A DNA stretch of 56,949 bases from positions 1 to 56,949 of the forward strand of contig NZ_JAAZTS010000021.1 of assembly GCF_019239235.1 (NCBI RefSeq). The letters run 5' to 3'. Within the stretch, counting starts at the first letter, position 1; every line of letters begins with the position of its first letter. Under the pieces are notes generated by a model. The model made no database searches. It worked only from the letters and a program-made list of their open reading frames with translations, and was not told the DNA's origin. The position numbers and the translations under genes were made by a program. This DNA is from Caecibacteroides pullorum (GTDB taxonomy: Bacteria; Bacteroidota; Bacteroidia; Bacteroidales; Bacteroidaceae). Below are positions 24,154-34,336 of this stretch, piece after piece.

Positions 24154-24615
24154 ATGACCAAAGCAATCTTTCCAGGGACATTCGACCCCTTTACTGTCGG
24201 GCACTATTCTGTAGTAAGACGTGCGTTGACATTCATCGATGAAATAGTTATCGGTATCGGTATTAATGATAACAAAAATACCCATTTCCCCATTGCCGAG
24301 CGCGAAGCCATGATCCGCGACTTGTATAAAGACGAACCCTGCGTCAGCGTACAAGCATACGACAGCCTGACCATCGACTTTGCCCGCCAAGTGGGGGCAA
24401 ACCTTATCATTCGCGGCATTCGAACGGTCAAGGACTTCGAATACGAAGAAACCATTGCCGACATCAACCGCAAACTGACTGGCATCGAGACCATCCTTCT
24501 CTTCACCGAGCCAGAACTTTCCTGCGTCAGCTCCACGATAGTTCGCGAGCTAATGGGCTACGGAAAGGATGTCAGCATGTTCCTGCCCGAAGGTATGAAT
24601 ACATCTCACGAGTAA
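24154..24615 (+). CDS. coaD: Pantetheine-phosphate adenylyltransferase, 153 aa
   Basis: Catalyses the fourth step of coenzyme A synthesis, transferring AMP from ATP to 4'-phosphopantetheine in the cytoplasm. Nucleotidyltransferase signature [20 protein letters not shown] at residues 6-25 (the T/HxGH motif reads TVGH), [12 protein letters not shown] in the middle, and the SSTIVREL motif near 128-135. Length is standard. Middle gene of the operon: 22 nt after parE and 15 nt before the S41 protease. Confidence 0.96.
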   Translation: MTKAIFPGTFDPFTVGHYSVVRRALTFIDEIVIGIGINDNKNTHFPIAEREAMIRDLYKDEPCVSVQAYDSLTIDFARQVGANLIIRGIRTVKDFEYEETIADINRKLTGIETILLFTEPELSCVSSTIVRELMGYGKDVSMFLPEGMNTSHE

Positions 24616-24630
24616 GCAACCATTAACAAT

Positions 24631-26217
24631 ATGAAAAAGATACAACTACTCTTTTTGTTCACCATCTTGTATGCGGCCCAAGCCGTAGGTCAGAAACTGA
24701 ACGAAAGCCCCCTGCGTAAGCTGCAGATGGCAGAATTTGCCATCAGCCGCCTTTACGTTGATTCTGTAAACGAAACTAAGCTGGTAGAGGATGCCATTGT
24801 CGGTATGCTCGAACACCTCGACCCGCATTCCACCTATAGCAATCCCGAAGAAGTGAAGAAGATGAACGAACCTCTGCAAGGCAATTTCGAAGGTATTGGC
24901 GTCCAATTCCAAATGATTGAAGACACGCTCCTCGTCATCCAGCCCGTCAGTGGTGGCCCTTCAGAGAAAGTCGGTATCTTGGCAGGTGACCGTATTACTG
25001 CTGTTGACGACACCGTTATTGCAGGTGTCAAAATGAGTACTGAAGACATCATGAAACGTCTGCGAGGCCCCAAAGACACACGAGTAAAACTTACTGTAGT
25101 ACGCCGTGGCGTAACCGATCCGCTCCAATTCGACGTCATCCGCGACAAAATTCCACTCTTTAGCCTCGATGCCTCTTATATGATAGATGACCGCATAGGC
25201 TACATCCGCGTCAACCGCTTCGCCGCCACTACAGCAGAAGAATTCTCCAAGGCACTGAAAGAACTCCAGCAACAGGGAATGAAAGACCTCATCCTTGACC
25301 TCCAAGGCAACGGCGGGGGTTACCTAAACGCCGCCATCGACTTAGCTAACGAGTTCTTGGGACAAAAGGAGTTGATAGTCTACACCGAAGGGCGTGCTTC
25401 ACGTCGGGCTGAGTTTGCCGCCAAGGGGAACGGTAGTTTCCGCGAAGGACGGCTGGTGGTATTGGTAGACGAATATTCGGCTTCGGCCAGTGAAATCGTG
25501 ACTGGTGCCGTACAAGACTGGGACCGAGGTGTCGTCGTAGGCCGCCGCACTTTTGGCAAGGGCCTCGTACAGCGTCCTATCGACCTACCCGACGGCTCCA
25601 TGATACGTCTTACCATCGCTCGTTATTACACTCCTTCGGGCCGTTGTATCCAGAAGCCTTATAATGGCAAGGGGGACGACATGCAGGAAGCCTATGCCAA
25701 GGACCTGCTCAACCGCTTTGACCACGGCGAACTGATGCACGCCGATAGTATCCACTTCCCCGATTCGCTGAAGTACCGCACGCTGCGCTTGGGCCGCACC
25801 GTTTATGGTGGTGGTGGTATCATGCCAGATTTCTTCGTACCCATAGACACCACGCTCTACACCGACTGGCATCGCCAGCTCGTAGCCAAGGGCATCATCA
25901 TCAAAGCCACCACGGGCTACATCGAGCAACATCGTGAAGAACTGAAAAAGAAATATAAGACCTTCCACGTCTTCAACGACAAATTCGAGATAGACGATGC
26001 CTTCATGGCCGATATCCGTTTGGCAGCAGACAAGGAGAAAATCAAGTTCGATGAAGAGCAGTACAATCGCGCCCTGCCCCTTGTCCGTACACAGCTCAAG
26101 GCCCTCATAGCCCGCGACCTGTGGGACATGAGCGAATACTATCAGGTGATGAATGCCACAAACGAGAGCGTTCAGCAGGCACTCAAGGTACTACGAGAAG
26201 GGAAGTACCTATTTTAA
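24631..26217 (+). CDS. S41 C-terminal processing protease with PDZ domain, 528 aa
   Basis: A signal peptide ends near AVGQ (residue 20-21). A PDZ domain spans about 85-165 (VQPVSGGPSEKVGILAGDRI). The tail-specific protease core follows, with the conserved DLQGNGGGYLNAAIDLANEFL, the nucleophilic serine in DEYSASASEIVTGA and the general-base lysine in FGKGLVQ about 25 residues on. It would act in the periplasm, cleaving proteins from their C-termini. It is third in the parE-coaD operon, a gene order I believe is conserved in Bacteroides. Confidence 0.93.
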   Translation: MKKIQLLFLFTILYAAQAVGQKLNESPLRKLQMAEFAISRLYVDSVNETKLVEDAIVGMLEHLDPHSTYSNPEEVKKMNEPLQGNFEGIGVQFQMIEDTLLVIQPVSGGPSEKVGILAGDRITAVDDTVIAGVKMSTEDIMKRLRGPKDTRVKLTVVRRGVTDPLQFDVIRDKIPLFSLDASYMIDDRIGYIRVNRFAATTAEEFSKALKELQQQGMKDLILDLQGNGGGYLNAAIDLANEFLGQKELIVYTEGRASRRAEFAAKGNGSFREGRLVVLVDEYSASASEIVTGAVQDWDRGVVVGRRTFGKGLVQRPIDLPDGSMIRLTIARYYTPSGRCIQKPYNGKGDDMQEAYAKDLLNRFDHGELMHADSIHFPDSLKYRTLRLGRTVYGGGGIMPDFFVPIDTTLYTDWHRQLVAKGIIIKATTGYIEQHREELKKKYKTFHVFNDKFEIDDAFMADIRLAADKEKIKFDEEQYNRALPLVRTQLKALIARDLWDMSEYYQVMNATNESVQQALKVLREGKYLF

Positions 26218-26231
26218 TGGTGGGCGGTAGA

Positions 26232-26834
26232 CTACCGCTCACCGAACAACCATTTGTTCAGCCAACGGTTTACGTAAACATTGACTACGGCACAACCTGC
26301 GCCAATGGCAGCTCCCGCCAACACATCTGACGGGTAATGAACGCCTTCGTTCATACGTGACACACCCACCGAACAGGCCCATAAGGCCGAAGGAGCGATG
26401 ACATACCACTTGGGATAAGTGATACTCAAGGAAGTGGCTAAGGCAAAAGCTGTCGCCGTATGCCCAGACGGAAAAGAAGGACTGCTTTCGCGACTATAAG
26501 CGTGCACACGATCAGGCCAACGGTCATAGGGGCGCTCGCGGTCTACCAGATACTTCATTCCATAGGTCACCACAAAGGCTCCCGCTACGCTGGTACCCAC
26601 GTAGAGAGCATCCTTCAACAGATCCTTATCGTGCCTGATCCAACCGGCAACGGCCATGGCTACGGGTACCCCGATAGCCACATAGGGTTCCGACTTTGAT
26701 ATTACTTTATTATAATTACGAACAAACTTGTTGTCCCAGCCGTTCACTTTATGTAAAACATTGATATCCCAATTCTGCGCTCCCAAAGCTGAAGCAAACA
26801 AAATTACTACCATTCCTAAAAGCAGTCTTTTCAT
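26232..26834 (-). CDS. PAP2-family phosphatase, 200 aa
   Basis: A signal-peptide-like N-terminus (MKRLLLGMVVILFASALGAQ) is followed by a PAP2 phosphatase. The three signature boxes are present: KYLVDRERPYDRW, PSFPSGHTATAF and SRMNEGVHYPSDVLAG, which supply the Lys/Arg, the Ser-Gly-His and the nucleophilic His. Substrates in this family are lipid phosphates such as phosphatidate or undecaprenyl pyrophosphate; which one is not shown. Convergent with the S41 protease gene, the ends only 14 nt apart. Confidence 0.92.
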   Translation of the reverse strand: MKRLLLGMVVILFASALGAQNWDINVLHKVNGWDNKFVRNYNKVISKSEPYVAIGVPVAMAVAGWIRHDKDLLKDALYVGTSVAGAFVVTYGMKYLVDRERPYDRWPDRVHAYSRESSPSFPSGHTATAFALATSLSITYPKWYVIAPSALWACSVGVSRMNEGVHYPSDVLAGAAIGAGCAVVNVYVNRWLNKWLFGER

Positions 26835-26859
26835 ACCACATCCAGTTTAGATTCCGTGC

Positions 26860-26891
26860 CAAAGATAAGGCAAATCCGTCAGGTACACAAA
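26860..26891 (-). promoter_or_regulatory. Promoter of the PAP2 gene
   Basis: On the minus strand TTTG (26,891-26,888), 20 nt, TATCTTTG (26,867-26,860); full consensus, 26 nt before the start at 26,834. Confidence 0.75.
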
Positions 26892-26954
26892 AATTCTTAT
26901 AAAACTGCCCGCCCAGCAAAATTTGTATGGTTAGAAAAGCATAAGGAGATGACT

Positions 26955-27020
26955 CCAGCAAAGCAATGCTTTCTTTAGCGGAAAACAATGCTTTCTTCTC
27001 CAAAAAGCATTGCCTTTTCT
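26955..27020. repeat. Triplicate AAAGCAATGCTTT-type words between divergent genes
   Basis: AAAGCAATGCTT (26,960-26,971), AAAACAATGCTT (26,982-26,993) and the inverse AAAAGCATTGCC (27,003-27,014), 21-22 bp apart. Related words occur at 36,718-36,752 and 46,120. The remainder of the 26,835-27,213 gap holds the two promoters and nothing else I can see. Confidence 0.7.
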
Positions 27021-27111
27021 GAGAGAGAACATAGCCTCTCATTCTATAGTTGCAAGCCACCCTTCCTGCCACAAACATCCGCGTAGATTACGGAAATATT
27101 TCTTTAATCCC

Positions 27112-27142
27112 TTGCTAAATCAATGTATTTCCTTTATTTTTG
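27112..27142 (+). promoter_or_regulatory. Promoter of the fumarate reductase operon
   Basis: TTG (27,112-27,114), 20 nt, TATTTTTG (27,135-27,142). The leader is about 65 nt. Confidence 0.75.
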
Positions 27143-27213
27143 CAAGGAAATATCGTCCACAGACAATCAAAGGATATATTTACAACTATTAAATAACTTA
27201 AATTCAATCATTT

Positions 27214-27903
27214 ATGTGGTTAAGTAATTCATCTGTAGGAAGGAAAGTGGTGATGAGCGTTACCGGCATCGCCCTTGTCCTGTTTCTGACGTTTCACATG
27301 GCGATGAACCTTGTTGCGCTTGTCTCAGCCGAGGGCTACAACATGGTTTGTGAGTTCCTGGGAGCAAACTGGTACGCACTGGTGGCAACAGTCGGTCTGG
27401 CCGCCTTGTTTGTCATCCACATCATCTACGCTTTCTGGCTGACGATGCAGAACCGCAAGGCACGCGGTACGGAACGTTACGCCGTAACGGAGCGACGCAA
27501 GGAAGTGGAATGGGCATCACAGAACATGCTCGTTCTGGGTATCATCGTTATCGTAGGTCTGGGTCTGCACCTAGTGAACTTCTGGTCAAAGATGCAGCTG
27601 CCCGAACTGATGCACAACATGGGCATGCACGCTGACACGCTGACGCTGGCTTATGCCGCCAACGGCGTTTATCACATCGAGAACACGTTCGCCAACCCTG
27701 TATTCGTCGTTCTGTACCTCATCTGGCTGGGTGCCCTGTGGTTCCACCTGACCCACGGTTTCTGGAGCTCCATGCAGACACTGGGCTGGAACAACAAGAC
27801 TTGGATCAGCCGCTGGCAGTGCATCTCCAACATCTACTCTACCATCGTAGTGCTCTGCTTCGCCCTGGTAGTGGTTGTGTTCTTCATCAAATCTTTGATG
27901 TAA
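27214..27903 (+). CDS. frdC: Fumarate reductase/succinate dehydrogenase cytochrome b subunit, 229 aa
   Basis: The membrane anchor of respiratory complex II. Five membrane segments with several conserved His (FHMAMNLVAL, VIHIIYAFW, LHLVNFW, WFHLTHGFW) suit the diheme type seen in Wolinella, which takes electrons from menaquinol. In anaerobic Bacteroides the complex works mainly as fumarate reductase, the terminal step of its primitive respiratory chain and the route to succinate. First gene of frdC-A-B, 54 nt before frdA. The gene could equally be annotated sdhC. Confidence 0.93.
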   Translation: MWLSNSSVGRKVVMSVTGIALVLFLTFHMAMNLVALVSAEGYNMVCEFLGANWYALVATVGLAALFVIHIIYAFWLTMQNRKARGTERYAVTERRKEVEWASQNMLVLGIIVIVGLGLHLVNFWSKMQLPELMHNMGMHADTLTLAYAANGVYHIENTFANPVFVVLYLIWLGALWFHLTHGFWSSMQTLGWNNKTWISRWQCISNIYSTIVVLCFALVVVVFFIKSLM

Positions 27904-27957
27904 AAACGCGAAGCTTGCAAATTTGTAGATTGTAAATGACTAAATTGTAAATTCATT

Positions 27958-29904
<1,947 letters not shown>

Positions 29905-29938
29905 TCGGGAATGTTGAACAATTAAAGAACTAACAAAA

Positions 29939-30694
29939 ATGGATAAAAATATATCATTTACACTGAAAGTATGGCGTCAGGCAGGTCCTAAAGCCAAAGG
30001 CGCTTTCGAAACCTATCAGATGAAAGACATTCCCGGCGATACTTCTTTCCTGGAAATGCTGGACATTCTGAACGAGCAGCTGATTTCTGAAGGTAAGGAA
30101 CCGGTTGTATTCGACCACGACTGCCGCGAAGGTATCTGCGGTATGTGCTCACTCTACATCAACGGACATCCGCACGGACCTGCACAGGGTGCAACAACCT
30201 GCCAGATTTACATGCGCCGCTTCAACGATGGCGACACCATCACTGTAGAACCTTGGCGTTCTGCTGGTTTCCCCGTTATCAAGGACTTGATGGTAGACCG
30301 TACGGCTTATGACAAGATTATGCAGGCCGGTGGCTATGTAAGCGTAAATACAGGTGCTCCTCAGGACGCTAATGCTATCCTTATTCCGAAAACCATTGCA
30401 GATGAGGCTATGGACGCTGCCAGCTGTATTGGTTGTGGTGCCTGTGTAGCCGCTTGTAAGAATGGTTCGGCAATGTTGTTCGTATCAGCCAAGGTAAGCC
30501 AGCTCAATCTGCTTCCTCAAGGCAAGCCAGAAGCTCTGCGCCGTGCCAAGGCCATGTTGGCTAAGATGGACGAACTGGGCTTCGGTAACTGTACCAATAC
30601 TCGTGCCTGCGAGGCTGAATGTCCGAAGAACGTCTCCATCAGCAACATCGCCCGCCTGAACCGCGACTTCATCCGTGCCAAGTTGAAAGACTAA
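29939..30694 (+). CDS. frdB: Fumarate reductase/succinate dehydrogenase iron-sulfur subunit, 251 aa
   Basis: Carries electrons from the cytochrome subunit to the flavoprotein. The [2Fe-2S] ligands are in [15 protein letters not shown] and a distal Cys in GATTCQ; the [4Fe-4S] set is [11 protein letters not shown]; the [3Fe-4S] set is completed by [17 protein letters not shown]. Length and order are typical. It closes the operon and is followed by a strong terminator. Confidence 0.96.
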   Translation: MDKNISFTLKVWRQAGPKAKGAFETYQMKDIPGDTSFLEMLDILNEQLISEGKEPVVFDHDCREGICGMCSLYINGHPHGPAQGATTCQIYMRRFNDGDTITVEPWRSAGFPVIKDLMVDRTAYDKIMQAGGYVSVNTGAPQDANAILIPKTIADEAMDAASCIGCGACVAACKNGSAMLFVSAKVSQLNLLPQGKPEALRRAKAMLAKMDELGFGNCTNTRACEAECPKNVSISNIARLNRDFIRAKLKD

Positions 30695-30731
30695 TCAGAC
30701 TCCTTTCTACATTTGATTAATATCAACACGA

Positions 30732-30770
30732 ACTCCCCTACTGGAAACATCTAGTGGGGGAGTTTTTTAT
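30732..30770 (+). terminator. Terminator of the fumarate reductase operon
   Basis: ACTCCCCTACT pairs with AGTGGGGGAGT over a short loop, followed by six T. Confidence 0.9.
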
Positions 30771-30892
30771 ATAATGAGCAATTTTATCCAATATTTCCAG
30801 TAAAACAACCTGGCTTTACACTTAACCATATACTTAAACCGTCTATTTACAACTTGACATATATCAAGCCAAAGATTCTTTGATTATTTATT

Positions 30893-30938
30893 TTGTGTGC
30901 GCAAACAGCAAACAATAGGATTGTTGTGTGCGCAAACA
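30893..30938. promoter_or_regulatory. Twin 15-bp operator-like sites, 31 bp apart
   Basis: TTGTGTGCGCAAACA occurs at 30,893-30,907 and identically at 30,924-30,938. The outer parts TTTG and CAAA give each site partial twofold symmetry, the type bound by LacI-family repressors. A 31-bp spacing is about three helical turns, placing both on one DNA face. A second palindrome, CTTGA-6 nt-TCAAG, lies near 30,853-30,868. Confidence 0.55.
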
Positions 30939-30988
30939 ATAAATAATAGTGAAAGTAGTTTAAAATAGCAGTCTAAAAGGGAAATAGG

Positions 30989-31020
30989 TTTGGAGGATAC
31001 AAAAAGAAGCTATACATTTG
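30989..31020 (+). promoter_or_regulatory. Consensus promoter of a short transcript
   Basis: TTTG (30,989-30,992), exactly 20 nt, TACATTTG (31,013-31,020). Transcription should start near 31,027, only about 60 nt before an intrinsic terminator. Confidence 0.7.
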
Positions 31021-31026
31021 TGCAGT

Positions 31027-31090
31027 GATTTTTTTCATAGTATTAGATTTAAGGTTAACAAAGGTTGGGCTCGGCGGAGCCCATTTTTTA
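31027..31090 (+). ncRNA. Candidate small RNA (about 63 nt) or attenuated leader
   Basis: Between the promoter and the terminator there is no credible reading frame. The RNA would contain AAGGTTAACAAAGGTT and end in TGGGCTC (31,066-31,072), a 4-nt loop, GAGCCCA (31,077-31,083) and six U. It could be an independent small RNA or a premature-termination leader for the lipoprotein gene at 31,267. I recognise no known RNA family. Confidence 0.5.
31066..31090 (+). terminator. Intrinsic terminator of the short transcript
   Basis: A 7-bp GC-rich stem with a 4-nt loop followed by TTTTTT. Confidence 0.85.
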
Positions 31091-31186
31091 TATCCATATG
31101 TTCCAAATGCACTCTCTTCAAGATATAAATCTCTGAAAAATCATTCAACTTGAAGAAAATTCCAGTTTCTTTCCCAATTTGCCCTA

Positions 31187-31194
31187 TTTCTTTG
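31187..31194 (+). promoter_or_regulatory. Weak -7 box of the PepSY-like gene
   Basis: TTTCTTTG, one mismatch to TAnnTTTG, giving a leader of about 65 nt before 31,267. Confidence 0.35.
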
Positions 31195-31266
31195 TAGCGA
31201 GAAAAGATAGGCTCAACAGTCTTATTTTTTAAAGCAAACCGATTATCAACCCAAAAACAATTAATT

Positions 31267-32583
31267 ATGAAAAGAATCTTATCATTATGCCACATTTTAC
31301 TTACAGGTAGCTTCGTCCTGATGACATCCTGCAATGACAACGACGACTTACACTCCAATCCTGTCCCCGAAAATATTCCTGAAAAGGTTATTCTAGAATT
31401 CAATGCCAAATATCCCAATGCCACCAACGTAACCTGGAGTACCAAAGATACATACGCCGTTGCCAATTTCTACTTGGCCAGTACTCGTACTGGAGGCCAT
31501 GAGCCCAATAATACAGCCTGGTTCAATATGGCAGGGCACTGGAATATGACAGAAACGGAGATTAGTTACCAGCAATTACCCGAAGCCGTAAAAACAGCCT
31601 TTGAGGCAAGCCCGTATGCAAGTTGGCGAATGGATAACGAAATAGACAAGTTACAACGTAGTGACAACAACGAAACGCTGTACATCATTGAAGTAAGCCA
31701 AAAAGAAGGAAATGTGGAAACAGAAGTCGACCTGTATTATACAGAGGAAGGTATTCTCGTGAAAGAAATCATAAATGCGGAAGCTGACAACGACTACCAC
31801 GAATACCTGCCGCAACAACCGGAAGGAAACATACAGACCTGGCTCGACCAGAACTTTCCCAACGCGCGCATCGTGGATTACGACTGTGAGCAAAACGGCA
31901 CGGAAGTGGAAATCATTGCCAATGGACTGAAACACGAGATCCTGTTCGACAACCAGCAGCAGTGGGTTTACACCAAAACCGAATATGAGCGCAGAGACTG
32001 GACACAAATTCCGACCAGCATCCTGAACCATCTGCGCACCTCGCCCTACTACACCAGCGATAATGCTATCGACGACGTGGAAAAATACACCACACGTGAC
32101 AACGGAACCTACTACTGCTTCGAACTCAAAACTGCATACGACGATGATGTAAAAGTATATGTGAACGAGACCGGCATCATCAGTCGTCCACAGAATGGAA
32201 ATGATGGAGGGAACAGCAACGTACCCGTAGAGGACGAACTTCAAAACTTCATCGACCAAAAGTACCCCGGCGCAATCATCTTGGAAAAGGATTACGACCA
32301 TGGCTATCTGGAGATAGATATCCTACACGATGGTATAGAAAAGGAGATTAAGTTCAACGGGCAGAATCAGTGGGTACGCACAGAATGGGAAGTGCGACAA
32401 TTGCCTGATGCTGTCAAGAACACAATCACCGCCCAAGGATATACGCTGGACGACAATGAATTCGGTTACGTAGAAACGGCTGACAGTATCTGGTACGAAG
32501 TGGAAGTGCGCAAAGGACGTGACGAACTGAAGCTGTACATCAGCCCCACAGGCGAAATCCTACGCACGGAATATGACGACTAA
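31267..32583 (+). CDS. Lipoprotein with three PepSY-like repeats, 438 aa
   Basis: A lipobox LMTSC (Cys near residue 21) with acidic residues after it (NDNDD) indicates an exported, probably surface-exposed lipoprotein. The mature part is three diverged copies of the PepSY-like (formerly DUF2874, beta-lactamase-inhibitor-like) module, starting near FNAKYPNATNVTWS, LDQNFPNARIVDYDC and IDQKYPGAIILEKDY. Each copy pairs a helix with strands ending in a (W/V)xxTExE segment. Such proteins are abundant in Bacteroides; ligand and role are unknown. The last convergent neighbour is dprA, across a repeat-filled gap. Confidence 0.8.
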   Translation: MKRILSLCHILLTGSFVLMTSCNDNDDLHSNPVPENIPEKVILEFNAKYPNATNVTWSTKDTYAVANFYLASTRTGGHEPNNTAWFNMAGHWNMTETEISYQQLPEAVKTAFEASPYASWRMDNEIDKLQRSDNNETLYIIEVSQKEGNVETEVDLYYTEEGILVKEIINAEADNDYHEYLPQQPEGNIQTWLDQNFPNARIVDYDCEQNGTEVEIIANGLKHEILFDNQQQWVYTKTEYERRDWTQIPTSILNHLRTSPYYTSDNAIDDVEKYTTRDNGTYYCFELKTAYDDDVKVYVNETGIISRPQNGNDGGNSNVPVEDELQNFIDQKYPGAIILEKDYDHGYLEIDILHDGIEKEIKFNGQNQWVRTEWEVRQLPDAVKNTITAQGYTLDDNEFGYVETADSIWYEVEVRKGRDELKLYISPTGEILRTEYDD

Positions 32584-32599
32584 ATGATCCGTTTCGTCG

Positions 32600-32732
32600 G
32601 TCTCTCACGAAGTGCTTCGTGAGGGGCTGACGAAGCACTGCATGAGGGTGTCAGGAAGTGCTTCATGAGCCCCTGACGAAGCACTGTGTCAGAAGGCCAG
32701 GAAGCACTGTGTCAGACCACCATTTACCAGAA
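32600..32732. repeat. Repeated GAAGTGCTTC/GAAGCACT hairpin words
   Basis: CTCACGAA-GTGC-TTCGTGAG forms an 8-bp hairpin. The words GAAGTGCTTC and GAAGCACTG then alternate with TGAG, CTGA and GTCAG connectors in roughly 46-48 bp units, two full and one partial copy. It fills the gap between the convergent PepSY-like and dprA genes. Confidence 0.75.
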
Positions 32733-32755
32733 TTGTCTGACACCCATGCAGGGGT

Positions 32756-33874
32756 TTATGCCAACAGATGATACACTCCACCCACCAGCGCCTTCACTAC
32801 TCCTTTCATTTCCAACTCAAAAAGAATGGCACTCATACGGTTTACAGGGATATTAGCCTCAACAACCAGCGTATTAATGTGCAAATCATCACGACTCAAA
32901 ATCTTGACCACACGCATCTCCTCCTCCGTCAGTTCAGGAAAAAGACTACGTTGGACAGCGGCTGTCTTGCGACTTTCCTCACCATGTCCCCAATTCATAG
33001 CCTTCACGAAATCTGACGCATCGTTTATCAGAGCTGCTTTGTTGTCACGTATCAATTGATTGCAACCCATCGAATATTCGTCTGTTGCCCGACCAGGCAC
33101 AGCAAAGCAATCACGATGGTAACCCTCGGCCAACTCCGCCGTAATGAGCGAGCCTCCTTTAGCCGCTGACTCCACGACAATAACAGCATCACTCATGCCG
33201 GCCACGATACGATTGCGACTGACAAAATTGTGACGATCGGGATTAGTATTTGTAAGAAACTCAGTCAACAAACCGCCCTCAGCCAACATATCCACGGCTG
33301 TTTTCCGATGAACAGCAGGATAGATGCGATCCAGACCATGGGCCAATACTCCTACAGTAGAAAGCCCGTTGGACAGAGCTGCACGATGGGCATGCACGTC
33401 AATGCCGTAAGCCAGACCACTGACCACCAGCACATCGGAACACAGCTCGGAAAGGTCTCGGAGGAAATCGGTACAGAAGCGTTTACCGTAATCTGTCGCC
33501 CGACGCGTACCTACCATGCTGACCACCCTCAGGCGGTTCAAGTCAGCATTTCCCTTAAAAAACAAGACGATGGGGGCGTCTTCACAATCGCGCAAACGTG
33601 AGGGATAGCGTTCATCAGACAGCGTCAGGCAGTCCACTCGGTTCTTCTCGGCCCACTCCAGTTCCTTCTCGGCCTGAAGAAAAGCAGCAGGATTGTCGAG
33701 CGCAGCCACAACAGATGTATGAAGGATGCCCGGATAACGCTCAGGCAACTCCGTACGAAGACGGAACACATCGGCTGCACTACCTACGGTATCCACCAAC
33801 CGTTTGGCACCGATGTGCCCAATGCCCGGACAAAGGGTCAGGGCAATACTACAAAGTCGTTCATCAGTATTCAT
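32756..33874 (-). CDS. dprA: DNA-processing protein DprA, 372 aa
   Basis: Loads RecA on incoming single-stranded DNA during natural transformation. The Rossmann-like core shows VSMVGTRRATDYGKRF, VVSGLAYGIDVHAHRAAL and the family signature NRIVAGMSDAVIVVESAAKGGSLITAE. An N-terminal HhH-like part (LCPGIGHIGAKRL) precedes it and a C-terminal winged-helix segment follows (ILSRDDLHINTLVVEANIPV). Length is standard. It is the last gene of a minus-strand operon after the U32 protein and the thioesterase, with a 29-nt gap. The operon mates have no obvious link to transformation. Confidence 0.95.
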   Translation of the reverse strand: MNTDERLCSIALTLCPGIGHIGAKRLVDTVGSAADVFRLRTELPERYPGILHTSVVAALDNPAAFLQAEKELEWAEKNRVDCLTLSDERYPSRLRDCEDAPIVLFFKGNADLNRLRVVSMVGTRRATDYGKRFCTDFLRDLSELCSDVLVVSGLAYGIDVHAHRAALSNGLSTVGVLAHGLDRIYPAVHRKTAVDMLAEGGLLTEFLTNTNPDRHNFVSRNRIVAGMSDAVIVVESAAKGGSLITAELAEGYHRDCFAVPGRATDEYSMGCNQLIRDNKAALINDASDFVKAMNWGHGEESRKTAAVQRSLFPELTEEEMRVVKILSRDDLHINTLVVEANIPVNRMSAILFELEMKGVVKALVGGVYHLLA

Positions 33875-33903
33875 GGTATTCAGATTTAAGTATAAGAAGC
33901 TTC

Positions 33904-34323
33904 TTAGTCTGCCGTAGATGCCAGATAAGGAGCAAAGACACGATCAAACAACTCGCTCTCGCTCAACCGTCCGTTCACCACACAGACGGCCTCGACCACA
34001 CCCTTCAATGACACCTTGCCGTCGCTCTTGCGGAAGATATCCTGATAAAAGACGTATTTGATACCTTCTTTCTTCATGTAGAGCTTCGAGACAAACTCGT
34101 CGCCACTCTTCAACGGCGTCTTGAAGGCCATGCTGATGCGTGCCACTACGGGGTCAACACCCTGCTCATGGAGGGCGGCGAAGCTAATGCCCACGGAGGT
34201 GAGAAACTCGTGACGCGTATGTTCCAAATAGTGCTGGTAGTTGGCATTGTTCACAATGCCCTGCAGGTCGCACTCGTAGTCGCGCACCTTCATTTCCAGC
34301 TCGTAGATATATTTTTCTGCCAT
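33904..34323 (-). CDS. Acyl-CoA thioesterase, hot-dog fold (YbgC/4HBT type), 139 aa
   Basis: A small cytoplasmic hot-dog thioesterase. The N-terminal active-site region VRDYECDLQGIVNNANYQHYLEHTR corresponds to the YxxTDxxGxVxxxxYxxW pattern of 4HBT/YbgC proteins, with Asp at the catalytic position. The remaining strands (ARISMAFKTPLKSGDEF) fit the fold. Substrate not predictable; fatty acyl-CoA or acyl-ACP is usual. Middle gene of the U32-thioesterase-dprA operon, 13 nt after the U32 gene. Confidence 0.88.
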   Translation of the reverse strand: MAEKYIYELEMKVRDYECDLQGIVNNANYQHYLEHTRHEFLTSVGISFAALHEQGVDPVVARISMAFKTPLKSGDEFVSKLYMKKEGIKYVFYQDIFRKSDGKVSLKGVVEAVCVVNGRLSESELFDRVFAPYLASTAD

Positions 34324-34336
34324 GATATTGAATTTA

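Noticed and set aside
31035..31466. A minus-strand frame of 143 codons across the small-RNA locus and the PepSY-like gene start
   Set aside because: It is antisense to the terminator and to a clear lipoprotein signal sequence and shows no recognisable domain.
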